DNA of 64,000 nucleotides, taken from Candidatus Gottesmanbacteria bacterium (GTDB lineage Bacteria > Patescibacteria > Microgenomatia > 2-02-FULL-39-11). The stretch covers positions 259,814 through 323,813 of the forward strand of contig JACPKY010000002.1 of NCBI GenBank assembly GCA_016186795.1, read 5' to 3'. A program made the translations under genes and the position numbers. Under the pieces are notes generated by a model. It was given only the letters and a program-made list of their open reading frames with translations. It had not been told where the DNA came from and ran no database searches. Position 1 is the stretch's first letter. Every line of letters starts with the position of its first letter. Shown one piece after another: positions 27,500 to 35,063 of this stretch.

Positions 27500-27528
27500 G
27501 TCTTTGTCTCGCACGCAACGGTACGTAC
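27495..27528 (-). promoter_or_regulatory. tandem hexaloop ANTAR-binding RNA element
   Basis: Two adjacent hairpins in the glnA leader. P1: GUACGU, loop ACCGUU, GCGUGC (27528-27511; six pairs including two G-U). P2: GAGAC, loop AAAGAC, GUCUU (27510-27495; five pairs including one G-U). Both loops have six bases with A at position 1 and G at position 4, the defining features of the RNA sites bound by ANTAR dimers. P2 and the terminator share bases 27498-27495, so they exclude each other: protein binding should favour P2 and allow read-through. Structure read by eye, not folded by program. Confidence 0.8.
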
Positions 27529-27538
27529 TAATGGTCTT

Positions 27539-27568
27539 ATCCTAAACTAGAACCCTTTTATTTGTCAA
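27539..27568 (-). promoter_or_regulatory. glnA promoter
   Basis: Perfect TTGACA (27563-27568 on the minus strand), 18 nt, TAGGAT (27539-27544). The -35 box lies in the last codons of the GAF-ANTAR gene. The predicted start near 27532 puts the P1 hairpin about four bases from the RNA 5' end, which fits the leader element well. Confidence 0.55.
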
Positions 27569-28274
27569 GTCCGAATGCGAATTTATCTGCGGCTATAATA
27601 ATCTCTGCAACTTCTTTGAGTGACTTTCTCCTATTCATGCTTTCTTTTTGAATTAGTCGATAGGCGTCTTCCTCGGTCTTTCCTCTCTTCATGAGAATTC
27701 CTTTTGCACGCTCTATAACTTTGCGCATTTCCAATGCCTCACGAAGCGCCATGGATTCTTCAACTAACAATGCGTTTTCTACAGCTCCTCCTACAAGCTT
27801 TCCTATCGCTTCTAAAAGATTTTTTTCCATTTCAGAATGATTATGTCTTTTTTTATGCTGAACGTTTATAACACCGACAACACCCTTTTTATTGATAATT
27901 GGAACCGATAGAAATGCTTGGAATGTATCCTCAGGAAGACTTCGGAAGAATCGGAAACGAGGATCTTTTGCTGCACCCTCATGAATTGCCACTGCTTTTT
28001 TCTCTTTTGCTACCCATCCGGTAATACCTTCTCCAAGTCTCAATTTAATCCGGTGTAATAAATCCTTGTGGGGATTTTTCGACGCCCGCAAAACGAGTGT
28101 TTCGTTATCTTTCTCAAGAATGTAAATAAGGACTGAATCGGCTTTGGTAACTTGGGTTGCAATAAGTACTATTTCATGAAGAAGCGCATTCAACTCTAAA
28201 CTATGAACGGACTGGGCAACATGATACAGAAGTCGAAGTTCTTTTTTGAGTTCTGCATTCCCATTCTTTTTCAT
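27558..28274 (-). CDS. GAF-ANTAR transcription antiterminator
   Basis: 238 residues: a GAF sensor domain (about residues 20-155, with LGEGITGWVAKEKKAVAIHE and FLSVPIINKKGVVGVINVQH), a short linker helix, and a C-terminal ANTAR RNA-binding domain (about 175-230: ALREALEMRKVIERAKGILM, then EEDAYRLIQKESMNRRKSL and VAEIIIA). ANTAR proteins bind paired hexaloop hairpins and stop premature termination. No receiver domain or kinase is adjacent, so the GAF domain probably senses a small ligand directly. The start at 28274 gives an ATGA overlap with gatD; longer reading to 28325 is less likely. The target is almost certainly the glnA leader just downstream. Confidence 0.92.
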   Translation of the reverse strand: MKKNGNAELKKELRLLYHVAQSVHSLELNALLHEIVLIATQVTKADSVLIYILEKDNETLVLRASKNPHKDLLHRIKLRLGEGITGWVAKEKKAVAIHEGAAKDPRFRFFRSLPEDTFQAFLSVPIINKKGVVGVINVQHKKRHNHSEMEKNLLEAIGKLVGGAVENALLVEESMALREALEMRKVIERAKGILMKRGKTEEDAYRLIQKESMNRRKSLKEVAEIIIAADKFAFGLDK

Positions 28275-29056
28275 ATATCTTTGTACGCTTCCAATCGTGA
28301 AAGCATTAACATATGAGCCTTCCATTCAAGACGGTCATTAAGCGGTGTCAAGGTTTGTATCTTACCATATTTTATCTCCAAAGCCTTTGTTAAGAGCCAA
28401 TCCGCAATATGTGGATTTTTCGATAAAAACGGGCCATGATAGTAACAGGCAATAACATTTTTATAGACTGCTCCCTCATACCCGTCTTCACCATTATTCC
28501 CATACCCCTTCAAAACTTGTGCAAACGGCTTGTCATTTTGACCAAGATATGTCCTCCCTCCGTGATTTTCAAACCCCACAATGGTTTCTCTTTTCCCAAT
28601 TTCTGATAATGGAATTCCAACCACCTTCCCCGCCGTATTTCCAATGCATCGTGGTTTATCATGTCCGAAATGCTTGGTAACGAATTGGAATATTCCAAGT
28701 CCTAGCAATTTCTTTCCATCTCCAGTCATATAATACTTTCCCAAAAGTTGTGGTGAACCACAAACAAAAAGTCCCGGAATACCACGGGTAAACATTTCTT
28801 TGAGTGTTTTTCCCTTATTCAAACGCAAATCGTTTGCGACTAACTCTTGCTCACGATCTTGCGCGCCTCCACCCAAAACCAAATTGCACGAAAGAAGATC
28901 TTTTCGTGACGTTTCAAATGAAATTGGAATAACAGAAAGCGGTATCGACCTCCATTCGGACCGTTTTGAAAGTACTATCACATTTCCTCTATCTCCATAT
29001 GTCGACATAAGGTCTGGATAGAGCCAACCAACTGTCAATTCTAGGATTTTTTTCAT
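28271..29056 (-). CDS. gatD: lipid II isoglutaminyl synthase, glutaminase subunit GatD
   Basis: CobB/CobQ-type glutamine amidotransferase that supplies ammonia to MurT for amidating the D-glutamate of lipid II. 261 residues; nucleophile C99 in LFVCGSPQLLG, and a histidine in CYYHGPFLSKNPHIADW where the catalytic His is expected. The VGFENHGGRTYLG segment is typical of this subgroup. It overlaps murT by ATGA and the GAF-ANTAR gene by 4 bp, so all three are translationally coupled. Acts at the inner face of the membrane on peptidoglycan precursors. Confidence 0.9.
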   Translation of the reverse strand: MKKILELTVGWLYPDLMSTYGDRGNVIVLSKRSEWRSIPLSVIPISFETSRKDLLSCNLVLGGGAQDREQELVANDLRLNKGKTLKEMFTRGIPGLFVCGSPQLLGKYYMTGDGKKLLGLGIFQFVTKHFGHDKPRCIGNTAGKVVGIPLSEIGKRETIVGFENHGGRTYLGQNDKPFAQVLKGYGNNGEDGYEGAVYKNVIACYYHGPFLSKNPHIADWLLTKALEIKYGKIQTLTPLNDRLEWKAHMLMLSRLEAYKDI

Positions 29057-30393
29057 AGTATTGCCTGACCGGTTAAGATTTTCCGTGCCTCAAGCATGGC
29101 AGAATAGGTGGGTACGATATAGAGCGTTTCGTGTTGTTTCATTTGCTTTAATCCAAATACAATAGCTTCTTTCGTAGTTTCAAATATTTTAAGATTGGAG
29201 ATTCCACTTCGAGATTTATGTGTGTATTTTATCCTTAATCCCAAATCATATGCTCGATCTCCAGAAGCAATACACATCACCGCATCTGGAATCATCTCAA
29301 AGTCTACATCCCATATCCATGAAACATCTCTTCCATCAGGAACCCGATCATTTAAGAGAAATACAATATTTTTTGCCCCTAATTCCAATACTGTTCTTAC
29401 CGTTGCGTTAAATCCGGCAGGGTTTTTGGCAAGAAATATCTTCACTCTCTTTCCTTCTACTATTAGTCCTTCCCCCCGGCCAAAAGCTGGAGAGAAATTT
29501 TCTAACGCATTTTTTATTTGATTTTTATTTATACCGAGAATCTGGGCTGTTAAAACCGCTGCTAAAGTGTTGTAACGGTTATACAAGCCGGGAAGAACGG
29601 ATGGATAGGCGCTTAACGTCAACTTGGGTCTCGTATTCCCGCATTTCTGACACCTCCAGATTCCTAAGTGGGATGAGTATATCCCTTCGTAGGTTAATTT
29701 CTGTCCGCAAAAAGGACAGTAGGTCGAGTCTGTCGCGTGTTCTCCCTTTTTCAGATACGAAGATGGGTCTTTGATGCCAAAATACTTATTTTTCTTGCCA
29801 TGAGTCACATCAACGAGTTCCGGATCGTCCGCATTCACGACAAAAACCGTTTGAGAGGGAAGTTTTTTAATTGATTCTTTCCAAATCCTTGCTATCATCC
29901 GCACCTCTCCGTACCGATCAAGCTGGTCTCGAAACAGATTCAGAAGAACAAGAACTACTTTTCCCTTGTATGCTTGCATTTCCGCAACGACATGAGGAAG
30001 AGACGCTTCGTCAACCTCTAAAACTGCAAAATCATATGGTTTTTGGATTCTCCACTCTCGTATAAATGCGGAAATTAAACCATTCATGAGGTTTGCGCCT
30101 GTTTCATTATGAACAATCGTCATTCTATCGGTATTTCCCCGGTTACTTTCAGCAACAATTCTCTGAATTAACTTCGAGGTTGTCGTTTTACCATTTGTTC
30201 CTGCAACGAGAACTATTCCGCTTCGGACACGACGAAGGAAAAAAGAGAGAATATGAGGATTTCCCCGTAAGGCGATTTCTCCAGGCCAAGTACCACCGGC
30301 ACCAATCCCAAAAATTGTCAACAATTGTATAGTCAATTTTCCGAAGAAAATCAAAGCGAGAGAAAAGTAAGTAGTGAGGAGATGTAATACCAT
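29053..30393 (-). CDS. murT: lipid II isoglutaminyl synthase, ligase subunit MurT
   Basis: Mur-ligase-family partner of GatD; amidates lipid II in ATP-dependent fashion. 446 residues: hydrophobic N-terminal stretch (residues 5-30), Mur P-loop VAGTNGKTTTSK (about 63-74), a four-cysteine zinc ribbon (CPFCG and CQKCGN, about residues 222-256) as in MurT proteins, and a C-terminal DUF1727-type domain with LAKNPAGFNATVRT. The pair points to a monoderm-like peptidoglycan with amidated glutamate. The start at 30393 is the only reasonable one; the gap to htpX is 32 bp. Confidence 0.92.
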   Translation of the reverse strand: MVLHLLTTYFSLALIFFGKLTIQLLTIFGIGAGGTWPGEIALRGNPHILSFFLRRVRSGIVLVAGTNGKTTTSKLIQRIVAESNRGNTDRMTIVHNETGANLMNGLISAFIREWRIQKPYDFAVLEVDEASLPHVVAEMQAYKGKVVLVLLNLFRDQLDRYGEVRMIARIWKESIKKLPSQTVFVVNADDPELVDVTHGKKNKYFGIKDPSSYLKKGEHATDSTYCPFCGQKLTYEGIYSSHLGIWRCQKCGNTRPKLTLSAYPSVLPGLYNRYNTLAAVLTAQILGINKNQIKNALENFSPAFGRGEGLIVEGKRVKIFLAKNPAGFNATVRTVLELGAKNIVFLLNDRVPDGRDVSWIWDVDFEMIPDAVMCIASGDRAYDLGLRIKYTHKSRSGISNLKIFETTKEAIVFGLKQMKQHETLYIVPTYSAMLEARKILTGQAIL

Positions 30394-30425
30394 CCAATCA
30401 ATTGGGCAGTTTATGTTTGCATAGG

Positions 30426-31334
30426 TTACATGGCCCGTAATATCCTGATTCTTTCTTCAACAGGAGGATGGGTGTTAAAAAGGCCGGCAAACCAGGCTTT
30501 TGCGCTTTTTCCTTTAAATGGATTTTCAATAAAAAGATGCGCGGTCGCATTACTTGCAGAATGAAGAACGTGTCTGTCACTTGCGATTTTCTCAAGGGCC
30601 GATGCAAGAGCGTCTGGATTTCGAGTGAGGAGTGAACCAGATGCATCGGCAAGAAATTCACGTCGACGGGAAACTGCAAGCTGAATTAATGTGGCAATAA
30701 GAGGCGAAATAATTGCCAAAACTATTCCCAGAAGTAAGAGAATTGACCCTATACCGCCTCTATCACTGCGATCACGACTTCGATCTCCCCCCCACCAGAG
30801 CATTCGTACGAAAGTATCAGCCAAGAATGCCGCACTACCAGCAAGAACTGATACTATCGCCATCACCCGTGTATCAAAATTTTGTATGTGAGAAATTTCG
30901 TGAGCAATAACTCCCTCAAGCTCTCTTCTGGTCAGTTTTTCCAAAAGTCCTCTTGTTGCACATACAATGGCATGGTTGGGATCTCGACCTGTTGCAAACG
31001 CATTCATTGCAGGATCTTCAATTGTATACACTTTGGGTTTAGGAATTCCTGCCGCAATACTTACGTTTTCAACAACCGTAAAAAGATCAAAATCTTTTTG
31101 TCTATTTGCGGGAGTTGCCCCTGACATTGTTAACACAAGTTTGTCACCAAAGTAATAACTCCCGAGACTTGTAAGTCCTGCCAAAATAAGCGCTACGGCT
31201 GCAAACGAAATTCCATATCCAGAGGCTTTACCAAAAACATAGGCAATCATCGCAATAAAAATGGTAAAAAATGCCATGATGAGGAGGGAGCGTGTTTTGT
31301 TTGATTCGATTTGAGAATAGATTGATATTGCCAT
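30426..31334 (-). CDS. htpX: HtpX-type membrane zinc metalloprotease
   Basis: Membrane-bound M48 protease for quality control of membrane proteins. 302 residues: two N-terminal helices (about 16-35 and 42-60), active site HEISH at 145-149, a second helical pair (about 158-215), and the third zinc ligand in SRRREFLADASG. The C-terminal THPPVEERI motif is typical. It follows lemA after a 55-bp gap; the lemA-htpX pair is common in bacteria. No clear Shine-Dalgarno: a CTCC stretch, not GGAG, precedes the ATG. Confidence 0.93.
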   Translation of the reverse strand: MAISIYSQIESNKTRSLLIMAFFTIFIAMIAYVFGKASGYGISFAAVALILAGLTSLGSYYFGDKLVLTMSGATPANRQKDFDLFTVVENVSIAAGIPKPKVYTIEDPAMNAFATGRDPNHAIVCATRGLLEKLTRRELEGVIAHEISHIQNFDTRVMAIVSVLAGSAAFLADTFVRMLWWGGDRSRDRSDRGGIGSILLLLGIVLAIISPLIATLIQLAVSRRREFLADASGSLLTRNPDALASALEKIASDRHVLHSASNATAHLFIENPFKGKSAKAWFAGLFNTHPPVEERIRILRAM

Positions 31335-31389
31335 AAAAAAAGGAGATCTTCGTAGTCCTTGCTATTTAAAACTTCGGTAGAATTACCTG

Positions 31390-31950
31390 CTACGAATGAA
31401 ATGATACTTTTGGAATTTTGCTATCATCTTCGTCTGTTTTGAAAAATTCCTCTTCCGAAAGTCCCATCTGTTTTGCCAAAATCATACTCGGAAATGTCAC
31501 AATCTTGGTATTGAATAGAGAGACTTGTGTGTTGTAAAACTGTCGAGCATATGAAACTTTGTCCTCCGTATCAGATAGTTCTTTTTGAAGCTGAAGAAAA
31601 TTCTCATTTGCGGCAAGTTTGGGATAGTTTTCTGCAACGGCAAAAAGGCTTTTTAACGCACCTACCAGCTGATTATCTGCTGCGGCTTTCTCCAACGGAC
31701 CGGTAGCAGATAGTAGTTGAGCTCTTGCCTTGGTAACATTTTCAAATACTGTTTTTTCGTGCTTGGCATATCCTTTCACCGTCTCAATGAGATTCGGAAT
31801 AAGATCGGCACGACGTTTCAGTTGAACATCGATCTGACTCCAGGCTTCTTTCATTCGGACTTTTGCAGTCATCAAATCATTGTAAAGATAGAAAAGATAA
31901 AGCGCGATAAATCCGCCGATAATCAAAACTGGTAATAGACTATTTATCAT
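31390..31950 (-). CDS. lemA: LemA family protein
   Basis: 186 residues: N-terminal membrane helix (about 3-22) that anchors a helical-bundle domain with the family signature VRMKEAWSQIDVQLKRRADLIPNLI and the YNTQVSLFNTKI segment near the end. Role in bacteria is not settled; the gene is often next to htpX as here. A good AAGGAG Shine-Dalgarno precedes the ATG. 40-bp gap from polX. Confidence 0.92.
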   Translation of the reverse strand: MINSLLPVLIIGGFIALYLFYLYNDLMTAKVRMKEAWSQIDVQLKRRADLIPNLIETVKGYAKHEKTVFENVTKARAQLLSATGPLEKAAADNQLVGALKSLFAVAENYPKLAANENFLQLQKELSDTEDKVSYARQFYNTQVSLFNTKIVTFPSMILAKQMGLSEEEFFKTDEDDSKIPKVSFHS

Positions 31951-31990
31951 AAAAATTCTCCTTCAAAATTAGAATCTGATTAATGCGCGT

Positions 31991-33796
31991 TTATGAAATC
32001 AACCATTCCTTAAATTTATTATACGGCAAAGTATTCAGTATGTCACCCTTTTGTGCCCAACCTCGTCGCGCAACCGAAACTCCATAGCGCATAAGATCCA
32101 TATGAGTAACATCATGCGAGTCGGTACTAATCACGAGTCGTACCCCCTTTCGAATCGCGTCACGAACTAAATCATCAGGAAGGTCAAGGCGCTGCGGATA
32201 TGCATTGATCTCAAGTGCTTTGTTGTGTTTCCCACAAAATGTAAAAATTTCATCCCAATCAACATCGTATCCTTCCCTCTTGGTTAAGAGTCGTCCTGTT
32301 GGATGTCCTAAAATCTTTGCTTTTGGGTGGGAAAGACCAGAAAGAATTCTTTGAGTCATACGAGACTTATCCATGTTGAACACTGAATGAATCGAAACTA
32401 TGGCAGCATCAATATACGCAAAACTATTTTGAGGAAGAGCTAATTTCCCATCAGGAAGGATATCTATCTCCAACATGAGAAATAATTTTACTCGAGTACT
32501 TTTTGTTGAACTATATATTTGTTCATAATAGGATTTACGCCTTTTCATAATAGATAAAATTTCTATTTCAGAATGCTCGGAAACTCTCGGATTGTGATCG
32601 CTTATACCGACATACTCATACTTACGTACATCTGCATACTTTAGGATCTCTTTTAAATCCGACGACCCTAAATCATGCGAGGGTTTAAGATCATAACTTG
32701 TATGGATATGGAGATCCCCTTTTATATCTTGCATCTTTACAAGCTCTGGTAATCGATTTGCGAGTGATGCTTCAATTTCACCTCGATCCTCTCGGATTTC
32801 AGGAGGAATCCAATGCATTCCCAAGAAGCGATAGAAGCCTTCTTCCTTCTGGAATTCATAGAGATTCTTTTTTTTGTTGTAATTATTCCCATATCCCTTT
32901 TTGGATTTAGATTTCGTCAATGGTTTAATCCCATACTCGTTGAGTGAATACCCTTGCTTTAGAGCAAGCTCACGAAGGTGAATGTTGTGCTGTTTGCTTC
33001 CGGTAAAATATTGAACCATTGATCCAAACGTTTTAGGATCTTGGACGCGTACATCGACTTGTCTTCCGTTTGTCAGCACAATTGATGCACCTGTTGGTCC
33101 TCGCTCGATAAGCTCCTGCTTTTTTGGATACTTAAGAAACCAACCCAGCACGCTCTCGGGATTTTTTGTGGAAACAGCAAAGTCAATATCGCCTATCGTT
33201 GCAACTTGTCTTCTTAGACTTCCCAAAGGAATTGCTTCAAACACATCTCTATGTCTTTGCAGATACTCTCCAACTTCATCGGCAATAACTGATGCGACTG
33301 GTAATGTTATTCGATTTTCTTTCAGTTGTCCCTTCTGGAAGCGTTGTATTGACTCAACAATGTCTTTTTGGGACTTTTCACCAAATCCGGCGAGTCGTGC
33401 TATTTTTCCTTGCCCTGCCGCTCTAAGAAGATCATCGATTGCAGATTTTGGACTTGTTATATGAAGCTCTTTTGTAAGCTGCAAAGCCCGCTTGGGACCA
33501 AATCCAGGAATATCTAGTAATGCAAACATCGCTTCAGGCACTTTCTTGCGGACAGAGTCGAAATGCTTTACTTCTCCGGTTTTGAAAAGTTCTTCAAGGT
33601 AAGAAGAAATCGAGGAACCTACTCCAGGAAGTGAAGTCAGTTTCCCTTCTTTCCATAGATCTTCCACATCAACAGTTGAAGCATCTATCGTGTCTGCAGC
33701 ACGTTCATATGCAATGGTACGGAATCTATTTTCTTCTTTTAAAAGATATACTGCCGCTACTTCTCGCAGAAGTTTTGCTACTTCTTTATTTGTCAT
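31991..33796 (-). CDS. polX: DNA polymerase X with PHP domain (PolX)
   Basis: Gap-filling repair polymerase fused to a PHP phosphoesterase/exonuclease. 601 residues: helix-hairpin-helix lyase-like N terminus (LTSLPGVGSSISSYLEE, LLDIPGFGPKRALQL), X-family palm with GSLRRQVATIGDIDFAVS carrying two catalytic aspartates, and a PHP domain from about residue 340 (GDLHIHTSYD, GISDHNP, and further His/Asp clusters). Full length for the bacterial family and all motifs intact. First gene of polX-lemA-htpX, with a promoter overlapping that of tRNA-Asp. Confidence 0.95.
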   Translation of the reverse strand: MTNKEVAKLLREVAAVYLLKEENRFRTIAYERAADTIDASTVDVEDLWKEGKLTSLPGVGSSISSYLEELFKTGEVKHFDSVRKKVPEAMFALLDIPGFGPKRALQLTKELHITSPKSAIDDLLRAAGQGKIARLAGFGEKSQKDIVESIQRFQKGQLKENRITLPVASVIADEVGEYLQRHRDVFEAIPLGSLRRQVATIGDIDFAVSTKNPESVLGWFLKYPKKQELIERGPTGASIVLTNGRQVDVRVQDPKTFGSMVQYFTGSKQHNIHLRELALKQGYSLNEYGIKPLTKSKSKKGYGNNYNKKKNLYEFQKEEGFYRFLGMHWIPPEIREDRGEIEASLANRLPELVKMQDIKGDLHIHTSYDLKPSHDLGSSDLKEILKYADVRKYEYVGISDHNPRVSEHSEIEILSIMKRRKSYYEQIYSSTKSTRVKLFLMLEIDILPDGKLALPQNSFAYIDAAIVSIHSVFNMDKSRMTQRILSGLSHPKAKILGHPTGRLLTKREGYDVDWDEIFTFCGKHNKALEINAYPQRLDLPDDLVRDAIRKGVRLVISTDSHDVTHMDLMRYGVSVARRGWAQKGDILNTLPYNKFKEWLIS

Positions 33797-33811
33797 AAAA
33801 TACCCACAAAA

Positions 33812-33841
33812 AGTGTAGCATATCTATTGACCCTCTCACAA
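33812..33841 (-). promoter_or_regulatory. polX promoter
   Basis: Minus-strand TTGTGA (33836-33841), 18 nt, TACACT (33812-33817) with a TG one base upstream (extended -10). It overlaps the tRNA-Asp promoter on the other strand, so the two may compete. Confidence 0.5.
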
Positions 33842-33855
33842 TCATCTGATATTAT
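33827..33855 (+). promoter_or_regulatory. tRNA-Asp promoter
   Basis: TTGACC (33827-33832), 17 nt, TATTAT (33850-33855), ending 12 nt before the mature tRNA. Good match for a strong housekeeping promoter. Confidence 0.6.
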
Positions 33856-33867
33856 CCGGATACGTTT

Positions 33868-33943
33868 GGGCTCGTGGTGTAGCGGTCAACATGTCGCCCT
33901 GTCGAGGCGAAGATCACCGGTTCGAATCCGGCCGGGCCCGCCA
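33868..33943 (+). tRNA. tRNA-Asp (anticodon GTC)
   Basis: 76-nt cloverleaf with acceptor GGGCTCG/CGGGCCC fully paired, anticodon arm CGCC-CTGTCGA-GGCG, T-arm with GTTCGAATC, discriminator G as expected for Asp, and encoded CCA. Confidence 0.95.
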
Positions 33944-33949
33944 CGTAAT

Positions 33950-33996
33950 AAATTTTTCTAGCGAAAAATTTAAACGTGGCTGGAACGTTTAAATTT
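33950..33996 (+). repeat. two overlapping inverted repeats after tRNA-Asp
   Basis: Hairpin A: AAATTTTTC (33950-33958), loop TAGC, GAAAAATTT (33963-33971). Hairpin B: AAATTTAAACGT (33966-33977), 7-nt loop, ACGTTTAAATTT (33985-33996), perfect over 12 bp. They share 33966-33971 and cannot form together. Neither has a T-run on the plus strand, so a simple terminator is not obvious; processing or termination of the tRNA transcript is the likely role. Confidence 0.6.
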
Positions 33997-34067
33997 ATGA
34001 AATAAATTTATTCCGTTCCGCCTCAGCTTTTTTATCTCTGCCCAGAAAAGGAGGATTTTATTGGCAG

Positions 34068-34613
34068 ATGTGGAAAAAATATCTAAAAGAACTCAGCTTT
34101 CCTGAATCATATATCTCAATTACTCTTGGCTTTCTCGTTGTTGTGGTAGGCGGAATGCTTCTTTATAACTTCTTTACCAAAAACCGACCAGGAACTATTA
34201 TTACGAACGAAACATCGAATACGACATCATCACAGGAAGTAGCGGTACTACCAACGACACACAAGGTTGGAGAGAATGAATCACTTTGGGTCATTGCTCA
34301 GAAATACTACAACTCTGGGTATAACTGGGTGACGATTGCGAAGGCGAATAATTTGGTAAATCCTGATCGGATAGAGGTAGGACAGGAAATGATTATCCCA
34401 AAGGCAGAAACAATCACACCCCCTTCCGGAGAAGTTTCATCAATAGCAACTGTAGTTCCCAAGACATATACAGTTGTCAAAGGTGATGATTTGTGGAATA
34501 TTGCTGTCCGAGAGTATGGAGATGGTTACGCATGGGTGAGGATTGCGAAGGAGAATAATTTGGCAAACCCAAATATCATTCACCCTGGAAATGTATTGAT
34601 GTTACCAAGATAA
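34068..34613 (+). CDS. membrane-anchored protein with two LysM domains
   Basis: 181 residues: short cytoplasmic start, one membrane helix (about 17-38), a Ser/Thr-rich linker, then two LysM repeats (about 62-108, HKVGENESLWVIAQKYYNSG, and about 132-180, YTVVKGDDLWNIAVREYGDG). LysM binds N-acetylglucosamine polymers, so the protein probably attaches to peptidoglycan outside the membrane. No enzymatic domain is fused. A strong AAAGGAGG lies 13 nt upstream of the ATG, a longer spacing than usual. Monocistronic, between tRNA-Asp and tRNA-Gly. Confidence 0.88.
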   Translation: MWKKYLKELSFPESYISITLGFLVVVVGGMLLYNFFTKNRPGTIITNETSNTTSSQEVAVLPTTHKVGENESLWVIAQKYYNSGYNWVTIAKANNLVNPDRIEVGQEMIIPKAETITPPSGEVSSIATVVPKTYTVVKGDDLWNIAVREYGDGYAWVRIAKENNLANPNIIHPGNVLMLPR

Positions 34614-34616
34614 GAA

Positions 34617-34658
34617 ATCCTTTTATCTTCTCTTTTTTTAAAGAGAGTGTAAGGGGAT
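34617..34658 (+). terminator. long imperfect hairpin after the LysM gene
   Basis: An arm from ATCC (34617) to CTCTTT pairs imperfectly with AAAGAG through GGGGAT (to 34658), starting 4 nt after the stop codon. The inner CTCTTT-TTTT-AAAGAG is perfect. The trailing T-run is poor (TATATTTC), so terminator function is tentative. Confidence 0.4.
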
Positions 34659-34747
34659 TATATTTCTCGCCGTAGTCAAACGTATCAAGCTTCTCATACC
34701 GCTTGAGACGGATAATAATGGCCTAGATCAATGGCGTTATAAGAATC

Positions 34748-34900
34748 TCATACTCGTATCCCCTCGTTGACCAATAATTGTTGATCATTGGAAAACTCAC
34801 CTACGAAGTAGGCCGCGATTGCGGCAAAAACAATAAGAACAGCAATAACAACATACGCAGGAGATATGCTGTCCGGATAGTGCTTAAATCTTTTTTCCAT
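34748..34900 (-). CDS. 50-residue single-helix membrane protein
   Basis: A short open reading frame on the minus strand encodes 50 residues: basic N terminus (MEKRFKHYPD), one clear membrane helix of about 20 residues (AYVVIAVLIVFAAIAAYFVG) and a polar tail. No family recognised. A perfect TATAAT lies 10 nt upstream of the ATG, arguing for a short-leader message. It occupies most of the space between the LysM gene and tRNA-Gly. Real gene likely on the strength of the helix and promoter, but not proven. Confidence 0.55.
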   Translation of the reverse strand: MEKRFKHYPDSISPAYVVIAVLIVFAAIAAYFVGEFSNDQQLLVNEGIRV

Positions 34901-34906
34901 ATACGC

Positions 34907-34916
34907 TATAATTATA
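34907..34916. promoter_or_regulatory. shared -10 region for tRNA-Gly (+) and the small membrane protein (-)
   Basis: TATAAT occurs on the plus strand (34907-34912) 14 nt before tRNA-Gly and, overlapping it, on the minus strand (34911-34916) 10 nt before the small ORF. The -35 boxes are weak on both sides. Confidence 0.5.
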
Positions 34917-34926
34917 CGAAATTAAA

Positions 34927-35000
34927 GCGGGATTAGTACACCGGTAGTATGCCACCTTCCCAAGGTGGAGAAGGGGGTTCGATTCCCCTATCCCGCTCCA
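34927..35000 (+). tRNA. tRNA-Gly (anticodon CCC)
   Basis: 74-nt cloverleaf: acceptor GCGGGAT/ATCCCGC, anticodon arm CCACC-TTCCCAA-GGTGG, T-loop TTCGATT, discriminator T, encoded CCA. Reads the GGG codon. Confidence 0.95.
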
Positions 35001-35005
35001 GACGG

Positions 35006-35030
35006 GATAGCTCGAGAAATCGAAGCTATC
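35006..35030 (+). repeat. GNRA-capped hairpin after tRNA-Gly
   Basis: GATAGCT-CGA pairs with TCG-A-AGCTATC around a GAAA tetraloop with one bulged A. It starts 5 nt after the tRNA CCA. Probably the 3' trailer structure of the tRNA transcript; no T-run follows. Confidence 0.5.
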
Positions 35031-35063
35031 TAGCCTCAAAAATACGATGCAACGCGTATTGAC

